Positions 39,201 through 47,281 of a DNA stretch of 57,574 nt are shown piece by piece. Made by a program: the position numbers and the translations under genes. Every line of letters begins with the position of its first letter. Position 1 is the stretch's first letter. The notes beneath the pieces are model-generated. The model was not told where the DNA came from. It made no database searches and worked only from the letters and a program-made list of their open reading frames with translations. The stretch is from Candidatus Nitrosopelagicus sp. (GTDB lineage: Archaea; Thermoproteota; Nitrososphaeria; Nitrososphaerales; Nitrosopumilaceae), in contig JAOMCQ010000005.1 in the NCBI GenBank assembly GCA_028345095.1, positions 1 through 57,574 on the forward strand, written 5' to 3'.

Positions 39201-41724
39201 TGATAATCCTAGAGGAATACTAATTGATTCAGATAATAGACTCTACGTAACAGATACCGATAACCATCGTGTACAAAAATTTGACAATACTGGAACGTAC
39301 ATGGCTAAATGGGGTTCTGAAGGTACCAGCAACACACAATTTGATGAACCTTCTGGAATCGCACTTGACTCGGACAATAATCTCTGGATTGCAGATAAGA
39401 ATAATCATAGAGTTGTAAAATATGATAGAAGTGGAAATTATGACTCCAAGTTTGGTTCTTCTGGTACGGGTGACGGGCAATTTAATAATGCATGTGGGAT
39501 AGCAATCGACTCGTCAGATAATATCTTTGTAACAGATCTAAATAATCATCGTGTACAAAAGTTTGATTCTAGTGGTACTTTTATTTCCAAGTTTGGTATT
39601 TCTGGAACTGGTAACGGACAATTTGATAATCCATGTGGGATAGCAATTGATGTGGGAGATAATGTCTTTGTTTCAGATAGAGATAATCATCGTGTACAAA
39701 TGTTTGATAATAATGGCGTCTTTAAACAATGGATTGGTTCCTCAGGAAATGGTAATGGACAATTAAACAAACCCCATGGATTAGTATTTGATTCTTCAGG
39801 TTCTATGTATGTAACAGATTCAGATAATCATCGTGTACAAAAATTAGTATCGGACGGAGTAGAATTTGGTACTGCTAGAACTTTTGGTCAGGATGCCGAT
39901 TTTGAATCAGCCATACAGACATTTGTTGGAAAAAATACATTTTCTGCAGGCGCTAAATTTGCAGTCAATCAAGACTTTAGTTCATTAGATCCTCAAGTAT
40001 TCTTAGGCAATAGTACATTTAGTGCAGGAACTAAATTCTCCGAAGCACAAGATCTTTCTACAGGCATTCATGAATTTGGTAGAAACATTACATTTGATGA
40101 TTTTACTGAATTTGCTGACAAACAAGCATTTACAGCTGCGATGACATTTGACAAATATCAACACTTTGGTGAAACTACTGATTTCACATCTGTTATTCAG
40201 ACATTCAAAGAGGGAAGTACATTTGGAGATGGAACTAAATTCAAATCTGATGGAACCCAGTCACTTCCTACGGGAACTATCCCCGCATTTGGCGTATTAC
40301 TGGAAAGTGTAACATGTACTGCAGAAGATTGTAAGCCAGCAGATGATAGTAAATTTCTTGAACCTGGAGAAATTTTACCTCCAGGTACGGATCCTGCTCC
40401 TTCATACACAAGTGTTTCATCAAGTGATAAATCCCTATCAGTCGAGGGATTAGGTCTATCAATGTCATTTGAAACTGTGTCTAGTGATGGAACAATCAAG
40501 AAAGATTTGTTAGATCCAGAAGATGTTACATCAGCAACAACTGAGTCAGATGGTTCCATCACAGTTACAACTTCTGAAGGAGGTGTTCCTATTGTAGGAA
40601 GTGTAATAGATCTTTCTGCAGGAACTGCAACGGTTTCAGGTACAATTACAGTTACTTTGCCTTATGTTGAATCTAACATTCCTGCTGGAAAAACAGAATC
40701 TGATTTGACTTTAGTTCACCAAGTTAATGGAGAATGGATTGAAGAAACAAATTGTACTACAAATACTACTGCAAACACAGTAACATGTAATGTCACATCA
40801 CTTTCTCCATTTGGAGTAGGTACAAAATCCTCTAGTTCTAGTTCTAGCTCTAGTACATCTGGAAGTGTGTCCGGTGGAAATACGGGTGTAGCATGTTATC
40901 CTGATGCATTAGATGGAAAGTCATTACGACTTTATGAGATTAGATATGATTTGTGTGGGGATCCTATCATAGAAGTAATTGGTTATTCGGCATGCGGTAT
41001 TATGGAATATACTGTAAAAGATAATACTGGAACAAATACTGGACATCTAAACCCTGAACAAAATTACTTAGATCAAATTAGAGTTAGTATGATTGCATCA
41101 GTATCTGCAGATTCGGATACGTTTAAAATATTAGTGAAAAATTTACGAGAGAACATACCTCACACATTACATCCTGAAAAAGTTGAGGGAGTGTTTCTAG
41201 AATGTACTGGAAATGTAATTCTTCCACAATTATCTTCAAAATTTACTGGTTACACTTCTAACGAAAAAACTTCTCAATGGGTTGCACCAGAAGAATTCAC
41301 GGGCTATACATCAGATGAAGAGATTTCTGGAATTCCGGAACCTGAACCAATTGAACCAACATATACTCCGGAACCTGAACCAATTGAACCAACATATACT
41401 CCGGAACCTGAACCAATTGAACCAACATATACTCCGGAACCTGAACCAATTGAACCAACATATACTCCGGAACCTGAACCAATTGAACCAACATATACTC
41501 CGGAACCTGAACCAATTGAACCAACATATACTCCGGAACCTGAACCAATTGAACCAACATATACTCCGGAACCTGAACCAATTGAACCAACATATACTCC
41601 GGAACCTGAACCAATTGAACCAACATATACTCCGGAACCTGAACCAATTGAACCAGAAGAGATTGACGAAGGAATTTTTGAATGGCTTATGAAGAGATTG
41701 TTATTCTCCTTCGGCAATAGATAA
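36253..41724 (+). CDS. giant secreted NHL-repeat surface protein
   Basis: About 1823 residues from ATG 36253; a TTG at 36238 is also in frame. Signal peptide about 1-28 (DAFAAAPA). A fibronectin type III domain starts at about 33 and resumes at about 353-398; six NHL repeats (72-351) sit between the halves. Then come an F-x(5) hexad repeat block (403-510), six NHL repeats (513-795), a hexad block, six NHL repeats (920-1200) and a hexad block to about 1333. Beyond these are a beta-rich region ending in a Ser-rich linker (1343-1530), a Cys-containing domain (1543-1656), ten PEPEPIEP units (1695-1801) and a terminal amphipathic helix. Likely cell-surface adhesion or ligand binding. Confidence 0.92.
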   Translation: MRKIIILGLMLGILTSPGLFLPPDAFAAAPAQVGTVSMTPNKTSITLSWSAPASQGADITDYIVKFRDVTEGDYDSKFGSSGTGDGQFDNPNGIAIDGSGNIYVVDSDNHRVQKFNSAGVFQSEFGSSGTGNGQFNTPTGIVIDSSGNIYVVDAGNHRIQKFNSSHSFVLKWGSQGTGNAQFNDPAGIAIKSNRIYVADSGNDRIMRYDNTGTFENKFGSSGTNNGQFDNPRGIAFDSSGNIYVVDSDNHRVQKLDSNGNHSNTFGSSGTGNGQFDNPRGIAFDSSGNIYVVDSDNHRVQKFDSSRNYSSQFGSSGSSNGQFSTPTYVAIDSSDNIYVADGNNHRVQKFSEGFTTFSDGTSATTSATVTGLSGAKSYEFKVAAVNADGTGSYSSVVTGHTTEYVAGHEFSGHQSFDAGKKFGAGTKFAENQDFSVGTMVFNGAQEFGAGTKFASGQDLSGGTHTFSQNIEFQGNTDFADGQEFAQGAKFDKDQEFAAGESYDFTATSMEFGGTEDTFASKFGSSGSGNGQLDDPVSLDIDALGNIWVMDMTNNRIQKFDSSGNYVSKFGSSGSGNGQFSSASDIVFDSTGYYMYVADAGNNRIQKFDNTGTYVLKFGSSGTGNGQFNTPIGIAIDSEGYLWVADSGNHRIQKFDNNGGHMKTVGTSGTGDGQFNSARDLAIDAGDSIYVVDRNNHRVQKFNSDGIYQSQFGSNGNGNGQFSSPIGIEFDSGGNIFVTDTGNNRIQKFDPSGNFLNKFGSSGTGNGQFDNVNGITTNSTHTLVTDMNNDRVQIFGDEGIDFGTARTFGTSADFQSAVQKFIGQNVFATGAKFSDGQDFSSLAVQTFQGANTFGNGTKFASGQDLSAGTHSFGKNIEFNGNTDFADGQEFSFGTKFDKDQEFAAGESYDFSAMAMEFGGHRGAYDSKFGSSGTGDGQFDNPRGIAFDSSGNIWVVDSDNHRIQKFNSARIFQSEFGSSGKGNGQFDNPRGILIDSDNRLYVTDTDNHRVQKFDNTGTYMAKWGSEGTSNTQFDEPSGIALDSDNNLWIADKNNHRVVKYDRSGNYDSKFGSSGTGDGQFNNACGIAIDSSDNIFVTDLNNHRVQKFDSSGTFISKFGISGTGNGQFDNPCGIAIDVGDNVFVSDRDNHRVQMFDNNGVFKQWIGSSGNGNGQLNKPHGLVFDSSGSMYVTDSDNHRVQKLVSDGVEFGTARTFGQDADFESAIQTFVGKNTFSAGAKFAVNQDFSSLDPQVFLGNSTFSAGTKFSEAQDLSTGIHEFGRNITFDDFTEFADKQAFTAAMTFDKYQHFGETTDFTSVIQTFKEGSTFGDGTKFKSDGTQSLPTGTIPAFGVLLESVTCTAEDCKPADDSKFLEPGEILPPGTDPAPSYTSVSSSDKSLSVEGLGLSMSFETVSSDGTIKKDLLDPEDVTSATTESDGSITVTTSEGGVPIVGSVIDLSAGTATVSGTITVTLPYVESNIPAGKTESDLTLVHQVNGEWIEETNCTTNTTANTVTCNVTSLSPFGVGTKSSSSSSSSSTSGSVSGGNTGVACYPDALDGKSLRLYEIRYDLCGDPIIEVIGYSACGIMEYTVKDNTGTNTGHLNPEQNYLDQIRVSMIASVSADSDTFKILVKNLRENIPHTLHPEKVEGVFLECTGNVILPQLSSKFTGYTSNEKTSQWVAPEEFTGYTSDEEISGIPEPEPIEPTYTPEPEPIEPTYTPEPEPIEPTYTPEPEPIEPTYTPEPEPIEPTYTPEPEPIEPTYTPEPEPIEPTYTPEPEPIEPTYTPEPEPIEPTYTPEPEPIEPEEIDEGIFEWLMKRLLFSFGNR
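41335..41655 (+). repeat. 33-bp coding tandem repeat, 10 units
   Basis: Nine complete 33-bp copies and a tenth partial copy inside the NHL protein gene, each starting CCGGAACCTGAACC and encoding PEPEPIEPTYT. Copies appear identical base for base, which suggests recent expansion or homogenisation. The repeat forms an acidic Pro/Glu stalk. It has no spacers, so it is not a CRISPR array. Confidence 0.95.
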
Positions 41725-41749
41725 CTATGATATTTTTCTATGACAAAAT

Positions 41750-41923
41750 TTATCCATAGATTAAGCAGTGTTCGCAATCACAACTAGGTTGTTCTTTAGA
41801 TTTGAAAAGACATTTTTTGTGTTGACCTGCCTGACATTGCACACAAATTTTTTCTAGATTATCAACACTAGTATATTTTTTTGACTGATCAAAGCCGAAG
41901 CCTCCATCTTGCGGACCAACCAT
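41750..41923 (-). CDS. 57-residue Cys-rich protein, probably zinc-binding
   Basis: A short frame from ATG 41923 to TAA 41750. It begins MVGPQDGGFGFDQSKKYT, then carries CVQC, a Cys-Gly-free CLF, and CDCEHC, six cysteines plus two His (AGQHKKC, CEHC). This pattern fits a small zinc-binding fold and resembles a compact treble-clef module. It is not in an obvious operon: 25 nt separate it from the next gene on the same strand. Function unknown. Confidence 0.7.
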   Translation of the reverse strand: MVGPQDGGFGFDQSKKYTSVDNLEKICVQCQAGQHKKCLFKSKEQPSCDCEHCLIYG

Positions 41924-41947
41924 AAGAAACGTATTACAAACTACTAT

Positions 41948-42226
41948 TTAGATTACTTGAACGCCATTCCAAAAAGCAACTCTTCCTTTAATTTTTTCAG
42001 CCTCTTTACTTGGAACAGGATAATACCATGCGCAATCTGTATTTGTTTTTCCATTTACAGTAACAGAATAGTAGCTCGCCATTCCTTTCCATGGACATGA
42101 TGTACTAGTCTCTGTTTTGCTGAAAAATTCATTTTTTATCGAGTTTTCTGGGAAATAGTGATTTCCATCAACCACCACAGTGTCATTACTTTCTGCAATT
42201 ACTTCATCATTCCATATTGCTTTCAT
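41948..42226 (-). CDS. DUF427 protein
   Basis: A 92-residue protein of the DUF427 family. Typical features are MKAIWNDEVIAESNDT, the strand HYFPENSIKNEFF, then TSCPWKGMASYYSV and the ending CAWYYPVPSKEAEKIKGRVAFW. These are small beta-barrel proteins of unknown role found in bacteria and archaea. Same strand as the Cys-rich gene and the next membrane protein gene. Confidence 0.9.
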   Translation of the reverse strand: MKAIWNDEVIAESNDTVVVDGNHYFPENSIKNEFFSKTETSTSCPWKGMASYYSVTVNGKTNTDCAWYYPVPSKEAEKIKGRVAFWNGVQVI

Positions 42227-42251
42227 TACTTTTGATATGATTTTAGATAAT

Positions 42252-42581
42252 TTATGGATATCCTGTCTTGAAATTATTTAGAATTATTTGTTTTTTGGCA
42301 TCATTTGCAGACATTACATCAAATGTGTAAAGAGGAAATTCCTTTTTATAAAATTTGGAAAAAGATAAGGCAACATCACGATTTTTGAAATTTGTTCTAA
42401 TTCCACTTAATTGAGCCCGATTTCCATAGACATCAAAAACAACTATAGTGAATGTTTTAGATTCAACCTTAATTCCTTTTTTTACAAGTAATGCAAAAAA
42501 TACAACAAAAAATCCAAGAGTCATTATACTTCCCAATAAAATAATTATTGAAAATCCAGGAGTTTTTAGATCGTTTACCAT
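42252..42581 (-). CDS. single-pass membrane hypothetical protein
   Basis: A 109-residue protein with one membrane helix at about residues 10-33 and a soluble C-terminal alpha/beta part (SKTFTIVVFDVYGNRAQL). The start is one nucleotide from the CbtA stop, suggesting co-expression with CbtA. It does not look like CbtB, which is shorter with a His-rich end. No family assigned. Confidence 0.68.
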   Translation of the reverse strand: MVNDLKTPGFSIIILLGSIMTLGFFVVFFALLVKKGIKVESKTFTIVVFDVYGNRAQLSGIRTNFKNRDVALSFSKFYKKEFPLYTFDVMSANDAKKQIILNNFKTGYP

Positions 42582-42582
42582 G

Positions 42583-43302
42583 CTAATTCTTCATCTTAAG
42601 TCGCTCTTGAAGTTTTTCAATGAATCCACCAAGAATCAAACCTAATGTCAGCCAGTAAACGGTTACTGCCACAAATGATGCACCTCTAAATCCATCAACT
42701 AGTTCCATAGGTGCAGTTATCTCATCAGGATTTTCCGGCATTAAGAAAAATATAGCACTGATGAATACAGCATATCCTGCAAATGCAAGAATTTTTTTAT
42801 TTTGTAATTTTTTGTAAACTTGATAAAATGCAACAGCCCCCAATCCTGAAATTGCTATAAACGATAGGAAAAGAATTGAACGTAACACTACAGTTTCAGT
42901 TTCTCCGACAGTAGGAGGATTTGCAGGATATTTCAAGAAAGGGATTACAAATATTGTAAACCACATCAATCCGGATAAAACAAGTGTTTTTTTAATATTA
43001 TTTCCTTCAGGCAATACTTTTCTTGCAAATAGAAACACAATTCCAACTAACGCTGCAATAGATGTTCCAAGTATTGCACCAGCTAAAACTTGACCACCCT
43101 TTTGCCAGACACGATATGAATTGTATTCTACCCAAAATTCAGGAGTGTCTTCTTCTTCACCAATTGCAAAGAGAGTTTGATTTTCAATTCCAATTGCCTG
43201 ATCAAGGTATGGTTCTACTATTGCAAGATTAATTCCGCCATGGATCAAACCTGCAAAACAACCTGAAACTAATACTATAATTATGAATAGACCTGTTTTC
43301 AT
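42583..43302 (-). CDS. CbtA-family membrane protein (putative cobalt transport)
   Basis: A 239-residue protein with about six membrane segments. The N-terminus GCFAGLIHGGINLAIVEPYL and a later GEEEDTPEFWVEYNSYRVWQ stretch, plus FLKYPANPP and FLMPENPDEI, match the CbtA family, predicted to take up cobalt for cobalamin. The family role is from its association with B12 regulation elsewhere, not shown here; no riboswitch is seen upstream. Partner CbtB is not visible. Confidence 0.78.
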   Translation of the reverse strand: MKTGLFIIIVLVSGCFAGLIHGGINLAIVEPYLDQAIGIENQTLFAIGEEEDTPEFWVEYNSYRVWQKGGQVLAGAILGTSIAALVGIVFLFARKVLPEGNNIKKTLVLSGLMWFTIFVIPFLKYPANPPTVGETETVVLRSILFLSFIAISGLGAVAFYQVYKKLQNKKILAFAGYAVFISAIFFLMPENPDEITAPMELVDGFRGASFVAVTVYWLTLGLILGGFIEKLQERLKMKN

Positions 43303-43338
43303 TAATTTTTCAAATGTTTTTCCAAATATAACATAAGT

Positions 43339-43412
43339 GGATCCGGCGAGACTTGAACTCGCGACCTCTGCAGTGTGAGTGCAGCATCCAAACCAGGCTA
43401 GACGACGGATCC
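43339..43412 (-). tRNA. tRNA-Val (CAC)
   Basis: 74-nt cloverleaf on the minus strand with acceptor GGATCCG/CGGATCC, anticodon stem CTGCA/TGCAG, loop CTCACAC giving anticodon CAC, and T-arm GCGAG-TTCAAGT-CTCGC. CCA is not encoded and there is no intron. Located between CbtA and pepF. Confidence 0.97.
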
Positions 43413-43492
43413 AAAATTATTTTTGAATTTGGATTATTTAGACGTTAAATTAATTTCAAAAGATATAGAAACAGTTCATTTAGAAAGAAATT

Positions 43493-45262
43493 GTGCAAAA
43501 TTACAAAAAAGGCATATGGGATCTTGATGATTTAGTCAAAAATCCAACCAGACAAACATTTGATAAGAAAATTAGAGAAATACAAAGACAGTCTGAAAGA
43601 TTTGCAAAAAATAAATCTCAATTAAAACCAAATATGTCATCTAAGAAATTTTTACAATTACTGCATGAAATTGAAGATATAACAGAAAAATCAAGTAAGG
43701 TGGGAGGATATGCAGGACTAAAATTTTCAGAAAATACCCAATCAGACGAAGCAACAGCATTACTAAATAGAATTTCTCAATTTGGCTCAACCATAGAAAA
43801 TAAGATGTTATTTTTTGATTTATGGTGGAAAAAGCAAGTAGATGAGAAAAATGCAAAGAGATTGATTAAAGATGCAGGAGAACTATCAGATTATTTACGA
43901 TATAAGAGACTAGTTGCAAAATATGCATTAACAGAACCTGAAGAAAAAATTATCAATACTTTGGATGTTACAGGAATTTCAGCACTAGTAAAAATTTATG
44001 ATAAAATAACAAATGCATTCATCTATACAGTAAATGTTAATGGCAAAAAAAAGACAATGGGAAGAGAACAGCTTACAACACTTGTAAGAAATAAAAATCC
44101 AAAAATTAGAGAAGCAGCTTACAAGTCACTATTAACAAAATACCAAGATAACAAAGGGGTAATCGGTCAGATTTATCAAAATATTGTACTAAATTGGAAA
44201 AATGAAGGAATTGATATGAGAGGATTTAAGAATCCAATTTCAATTCAAAATATTTCAAATGATGTGGACGATAAAACAATAGAGGTTATGTTAGAAGTGT
44301 GTAAGAAAAATGCACCAGTATTTCAAAAATATTTTAAACAAAAAGCAAGACGGGTAGGAGTAAAGAAACTTAGAAGATATGATCTATATGCACCATCAAA
44401 AAAGAGTGCTGCAGAGAAAAATTATACATTTGATCAAGGAACAAAACTTGTTCTTGATTCACTTAATAGATTCAGTCCAAAAATTGCAGAATACGCTTCA
44501 CGTGTTTTTAATGAAAATCATATAGATTATTCATTGAGACATGGAAAAAGAGATGGTGCATTTTGTAGTACACCTCTTCCATACATTACACCATTTGTTT
44601 TGATTAATTATACAGGGAAATCAAGAGATGTGTTCACACTAGCACATGAAATTGGACATGCAGTACACAGTGTTGCAGCATCTGAAAAATCAATTCTAGT
44701 TTCAGATGCACCATTACCTCTTGCAGAAACAGCATCTACATATTCAGAATTATTACTCTATGATAATATTTCAAGCCAGATCTCAGATGACGAAAAGGCT
44801 AGCATGCTTTCAGACAAGATTGATGATTTCTATGCAACAATTGGAAGACAATCATTCTTTACTCTATTTGAAATTGAAGCTCACAACCAAATTGCAAACT
44901 CCATAACAGTGGATGACATATCAAATATCTATAGAAAAAATCTAAAAGAACAATTTGGAAATTCAGTAGAAATTTCAGATGATTTTGGAATAGAGTGGAG
45001 TTGTATTCCACATTTTTATCATTCACCATTTTACTGCTATTCTTATTCATTTGGAAATTTACTTGCAGTGTCATTATTCCAAACATACAAAAATGAAGGG
45101 GATGACTTTGTCTCAACATACACAGATATTTTATCTGCAGGCGGTTCACAAAAACCTGAAAAACTGCTAAAAGAACATGGTCTTGATATTTCTAAATCAA
45201 AATTCTGGCAGAGTGGATTCGATTATATCAAAAAACAAGTAGACGATCTGGCTAGATTATAA
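43493..45262 (+). CDS. pepF: oligoendopeptidase F family metallopeptidase
   Basis: A 589-residue cytoplasmic M3B peptidase. The zinc motif HEIGH lies in LAHEIGHAVHS at about 385, with the third ligand Glu in the ETASTYSELLL segment shortly after. The rest matches PepF length and C-terminal HSPFYCYSYSFGNLLAVSLF signature. It cuts oligopeptides of about 7-17 residues. GTG start. A truncated, diverged copy of its last codons and 3' flank reappears about 66 nt downstream. Confidence 0.92.
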   Translation: MQNYKKGIWDLDDLVKNPTRQTFDKKIREIQRQSERFAKNKSQLKPNMSSKKFLQLLHEIEDITEKSSKVGGYAGLKFSENTQSDEATALLNRISQFGSTIENKMLFFDLWWKKQVDEKNAKRLIKDAGELSDYLRYKRLVAKYALTEPEEKIINTLDVTGISALVKIYDKITNAFIYTVNVNGKKKTMGREQLTTLVRNKNPKIREAAYKSLLTKYQDNKGVIGQIYQNIVLNWKNEGIDMRGFKNPISIQNISNDVDDKTIEVMLEVCKKNAPVFQKYFKQKARRVGVKKLRRYDLYAPSKKSAAEKNYTFDQGTKLVLDSLNRFSPKIAEYASRVFNENHIDYSLRHGKRDGAFCSTPLPYITPFVLINYTGKSRDVFTLAHEIGHAVHSVAASEKSILVSDAPLPLAETASTYSELLLYDNISSQISDDEKASMLSDKIDDFYATIGRQSFFTLFEIEAHNQIANSITVDDISNIYRKNLKEQFGNSVEISDDFGIEWSCIPHFYHSPFYCYSYSFGNLLAVSLFQTYKNEGDDFVSTYTDILSAGGSQKPEKLLKEHGLDISKSKFWQSGFDYIKKQVDDLARL

Positions 45263-45335
45263 TTAATTAAAATTCAGGTAGAGATGATTCGAGCACATCA
45301 AAAAGTGATAGAATTATCTAGATTATAATTAAAAT
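45227..45335 (+). repeat. duplicated pepF tail
   Basis: The end of pepF (45227-45270) and 45297-45335 are similar. Both begin ATCAAAAA and finish CTAGATTATAATTAA with a diverged middle. The downstream copy no longer encodes the peptidase end. It looks like the remnant of a short tandem duplication directly before the GC-rich hairpin. Confidence 0.6.
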
Positions 45336-45337
45336 GT

Positions 45338-45379
45338 GGGGCTGGCAGCCCGAGCCATCGGACTGCCAGCGTGTTCCCC
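45338..45379. ncRNA. GC-rich hairpin, possible small RNA or terminator
   Basis: A 42-nt GC-rich island in AT-rich DNA folds into a long hairpin: GGGG/CCCC outer stem, six-base one-sided bulge, CTGGCAG (45342-45348) with CTGCCAG (45363-45369), then CCGA (45350-45353) with TCGG (45358-45361) around loop GCCA. It lies 75 nt after pepF and about 100 nt before the ATG at 45482. Minus-strand flank is T-rich after the hairpin. It might terminate pepF transcription or be a small RNA. Confidence 0.5.
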
Positions 45380-45481
45380 AACGGTTTGAATTCGATGTCA
45401 ATTAGGCAAAATTTCATTAGTGATTTAAACGTTATACTACAAAGCAGTAAACTAAATAAAATAACACAAGTTTCATTGATC

Positions 45482-46708
45482 ATGGAAAAATCTATACTTA
45501 CATTAGGTGTTTTCATTAGTACATTATTCATTATTCCATTTGTTAGTGCACAAGAGTTTGAAAAAGCAACATTTCAAGAAACTGCAAGTATAATTTATGA
45601 TCAAAAATTATCAAACTCAGTAATTGCATCAATAGGATTTGAGACAACTGATAATGAAGAAATTAGATTTCCAGACAAGGTAATTCAAGAAATTAAATCT
45701 AATGAAAAAATTAGAAGTGTAGTTTTCACAAATGCAGGAGAATGTGTTATTGGCGTAACAGCAGAAGAGCAATGCTTGATGATAAATTTTGATTATCAGC
45801 AATTAAAAGGAGATGGTGGAATTAGAATGGTTCAAGAGTCTGCTAAAGAGATGAGTAATGAAGTAGTAAAAAAGCTAAATGAATTATTAGGAATGGATTT
45901 AGAATTCCATTCAACATTCATACATACAGTTGATGATGCAAACATTTTTCTAGAAACATCAGGTATTGTATCAGGAAGAGGTTCAGTCTCTGCCACATAC
46001 ATAACACAAAAACAATCCACAGATTTCATATTTTCAGATTTAGCAGGAAAATTAATTCCTAAAGAGATTAGAGAGGGGGGAGGATTTTATGACATTGCAA
46101 AAAAAATTGCAAAATTAGATAATTCCATAATTTCCGTTAGCATCTTACGAAATGGAGATTCCAATTTATACATGTTCAAAGTGGTTAACGAGATAAAAGA
46201 TGCCAGTTCAGATATTTCTAGAATTAGCGTATTGGAACATTTGCAAACAGACGAAATTACACGTTCCAATATATTTGATAACAAAAATGTTCCACTAAAT
46301 TCAATTATTCAATTAATAATAATACCAAATGAACAATCAAAGGTTGATGCAATAACAACACATCTAATAACAGATTTGACAAAGCTAGAAAACATTCTGA
46401 AGAAAGGTTGGTTTTTCACATCCCCTGCAGGAGATAAGATTGATGGGAAATTTTTATTTGGACAAAACAAATTGGTGCCATCTAACGAATTGCAGTTAGA
46501 AATAGGAATGTGGGATGGTCAAACAGAATTATCAATATATGCGGTTGAAGAAATTCAAGGAACAGAAAATATAGATAAAGAATCCATTGTAGAAGAAAAT
46601 TCTAACGGTATAGAAGATCAAACACAATATGCAGTTCTAGGAATTATAATCGCAGTAGGAATTGGAGCAGTAATATTTTATCTAAAAGGATACAAGCCAA
46701 AACATTAG
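45482..46708 (+). CDS. secreted or membrane-anchored hypothetical protein
   Basis: About 408 residues from ATG 45482 (a GTG at 45371 is in frame but lies in the GC hairpin). Signal peptide 1-23 (FIIPFVSA then QE), large extracellular part, and a C-terminal membrane helix (about 385-402, YAVLGIIIAVGIGAVIFYL) with a short basic tail. The layout, signal peptide plus C-terminal anchor, is that of a surface-anchored protein. No domain recognised. Its end overlaps convergent pdaD by 4 nt. Confidence 0.75.
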   Translation: MEKSILTLGVFISTLFIIPFVSAQEFEKATFQETASIIYDQKLSNSVIASIGFETTDNEEIRFPDKVIQEIKSNEKIRSVVFTNAGECVIGVTAEEQCLMINFDYQQLKGDGGIRMVQESAKEMSNEVVKKLNELLGMDLEFHSTFIHTVDDANIFLETSGIVSGRGSVSATYITQKQSTDFIFSDLAGKLIPKEIREGGGFYDIAKKIAKLDNSIISVSILRNGDSNLYMFKVVNEIKDASSDISRISVLEHLQTDEITRSNIFDNKNVPLNSIIQLIIIPNEQSKVDAITTHLITDLTKLENILKKGWFFTSPAGDKIDGKFLFGQNKLVPSNELQLEIGMWDGQTELSIYAVEEIQGTENIDKESIVEENSNGIEDQTQYAVLGIIIAVGIGAVIFYLKGYKPKH

Positions 46709-47256
46709 AGAATCAAACATGCTGCAGAAAACACGGTAGTCCATTTACCAGATTTATCACCTTTAGCAGTCATCGTGATATTTTGAGATTTGTAAATTTT
46801 TCCAGAAATTGACCACTGTTGCCTTTTTTCATCCCAGCTCTTATCAATATCAAAAGATATTCCAAGTGATGATGCAAGCATTTGTGCTGCAATATCTTCT
46901 GCATAATCACCTGCTTGTTTTTCGTTTTGTCCAAATGAGTCATATTCGGACAAATATCCATATCTAGTACGATCTTTTGGCAGTGCTAATCCAACAGATG
47001 CAGAAATCATTCGATGAGGTTCATTTGTTTGATTTCTAGAATAAATTGTAAAAAGAATTTGGCCTGGTTTAATTTTCTTTAATCCCTCCTTTTTAGGAAT
47101 AAGTTTGGCTTTAGGTGGAAAAATACTAGAGATTAGAACAATGTTGGTACCAGCAATTCCTGCATCACGTAATGCATATTCAAAGCTTGTAAGTTTATCT
47201 TCATGAACCCCAATTCCTCGAGTGAGAAATAATTCCTTAGCAACCAAATCAATCAT
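46705..47256 (-). CDS. pdaD: pyruvoyl-dependent arginine decarboxylase
   Basis: A 183-residue proenzyme that self-cleaves to make a pyruvoyl group and turns arginine into agmatine for polyamine synthesis. Recognised from LFLTRGIGVHEDKLTSFEYAL, the cleavage region NIVLISSIFPP (Ser43-Ser44), and later RMISASVGLALP. The C-terminal half has the SWDEKRQQW segment common to the family. ATG start. It is 25 nt from the following peroxiredoxin gene's end on the same strand. Confidence 0.92.
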   Translation of the reverse strand: MIDLVAKELFLTRGIGVHEDKLTSFEYALRDAGIAGTNIVLISSIFPPKAKLIPKKEGLKKIKPGQILFTIYSRNQTNEPHRMISASVGLALPKDRTRYGYLSEYDSFGQNEKQAGDYAEDIAAQMLASSLGISFDIDKSWDEKRQQWSISGKIYKSQNITMTAKGDKSGKWTTVFSAACLIL

Positions 47257-47281
47257 TCTTCGAATGATTTCAATGTGTGAT

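Noticed and set aside
41335-41655. CRISPR array
   Set aside because: Units are contiguous and coding with no spacers, and no cas gene is near.
41297-41777. Long antisense and shifted open frames across the 33-bp repeat
   Set aside because: A 33-bp repeat free of stops in every frame produces low-complexity open frames; only the NHL frame has a signal peptide and domains.
45371-45481. Upstream GTG start for the surface protein at 45482
   Set aside because: It would put the GC hairpin in the coding region and precede the signal peptide by 37 residues; ATG 45482 starts a proper signal peptide.
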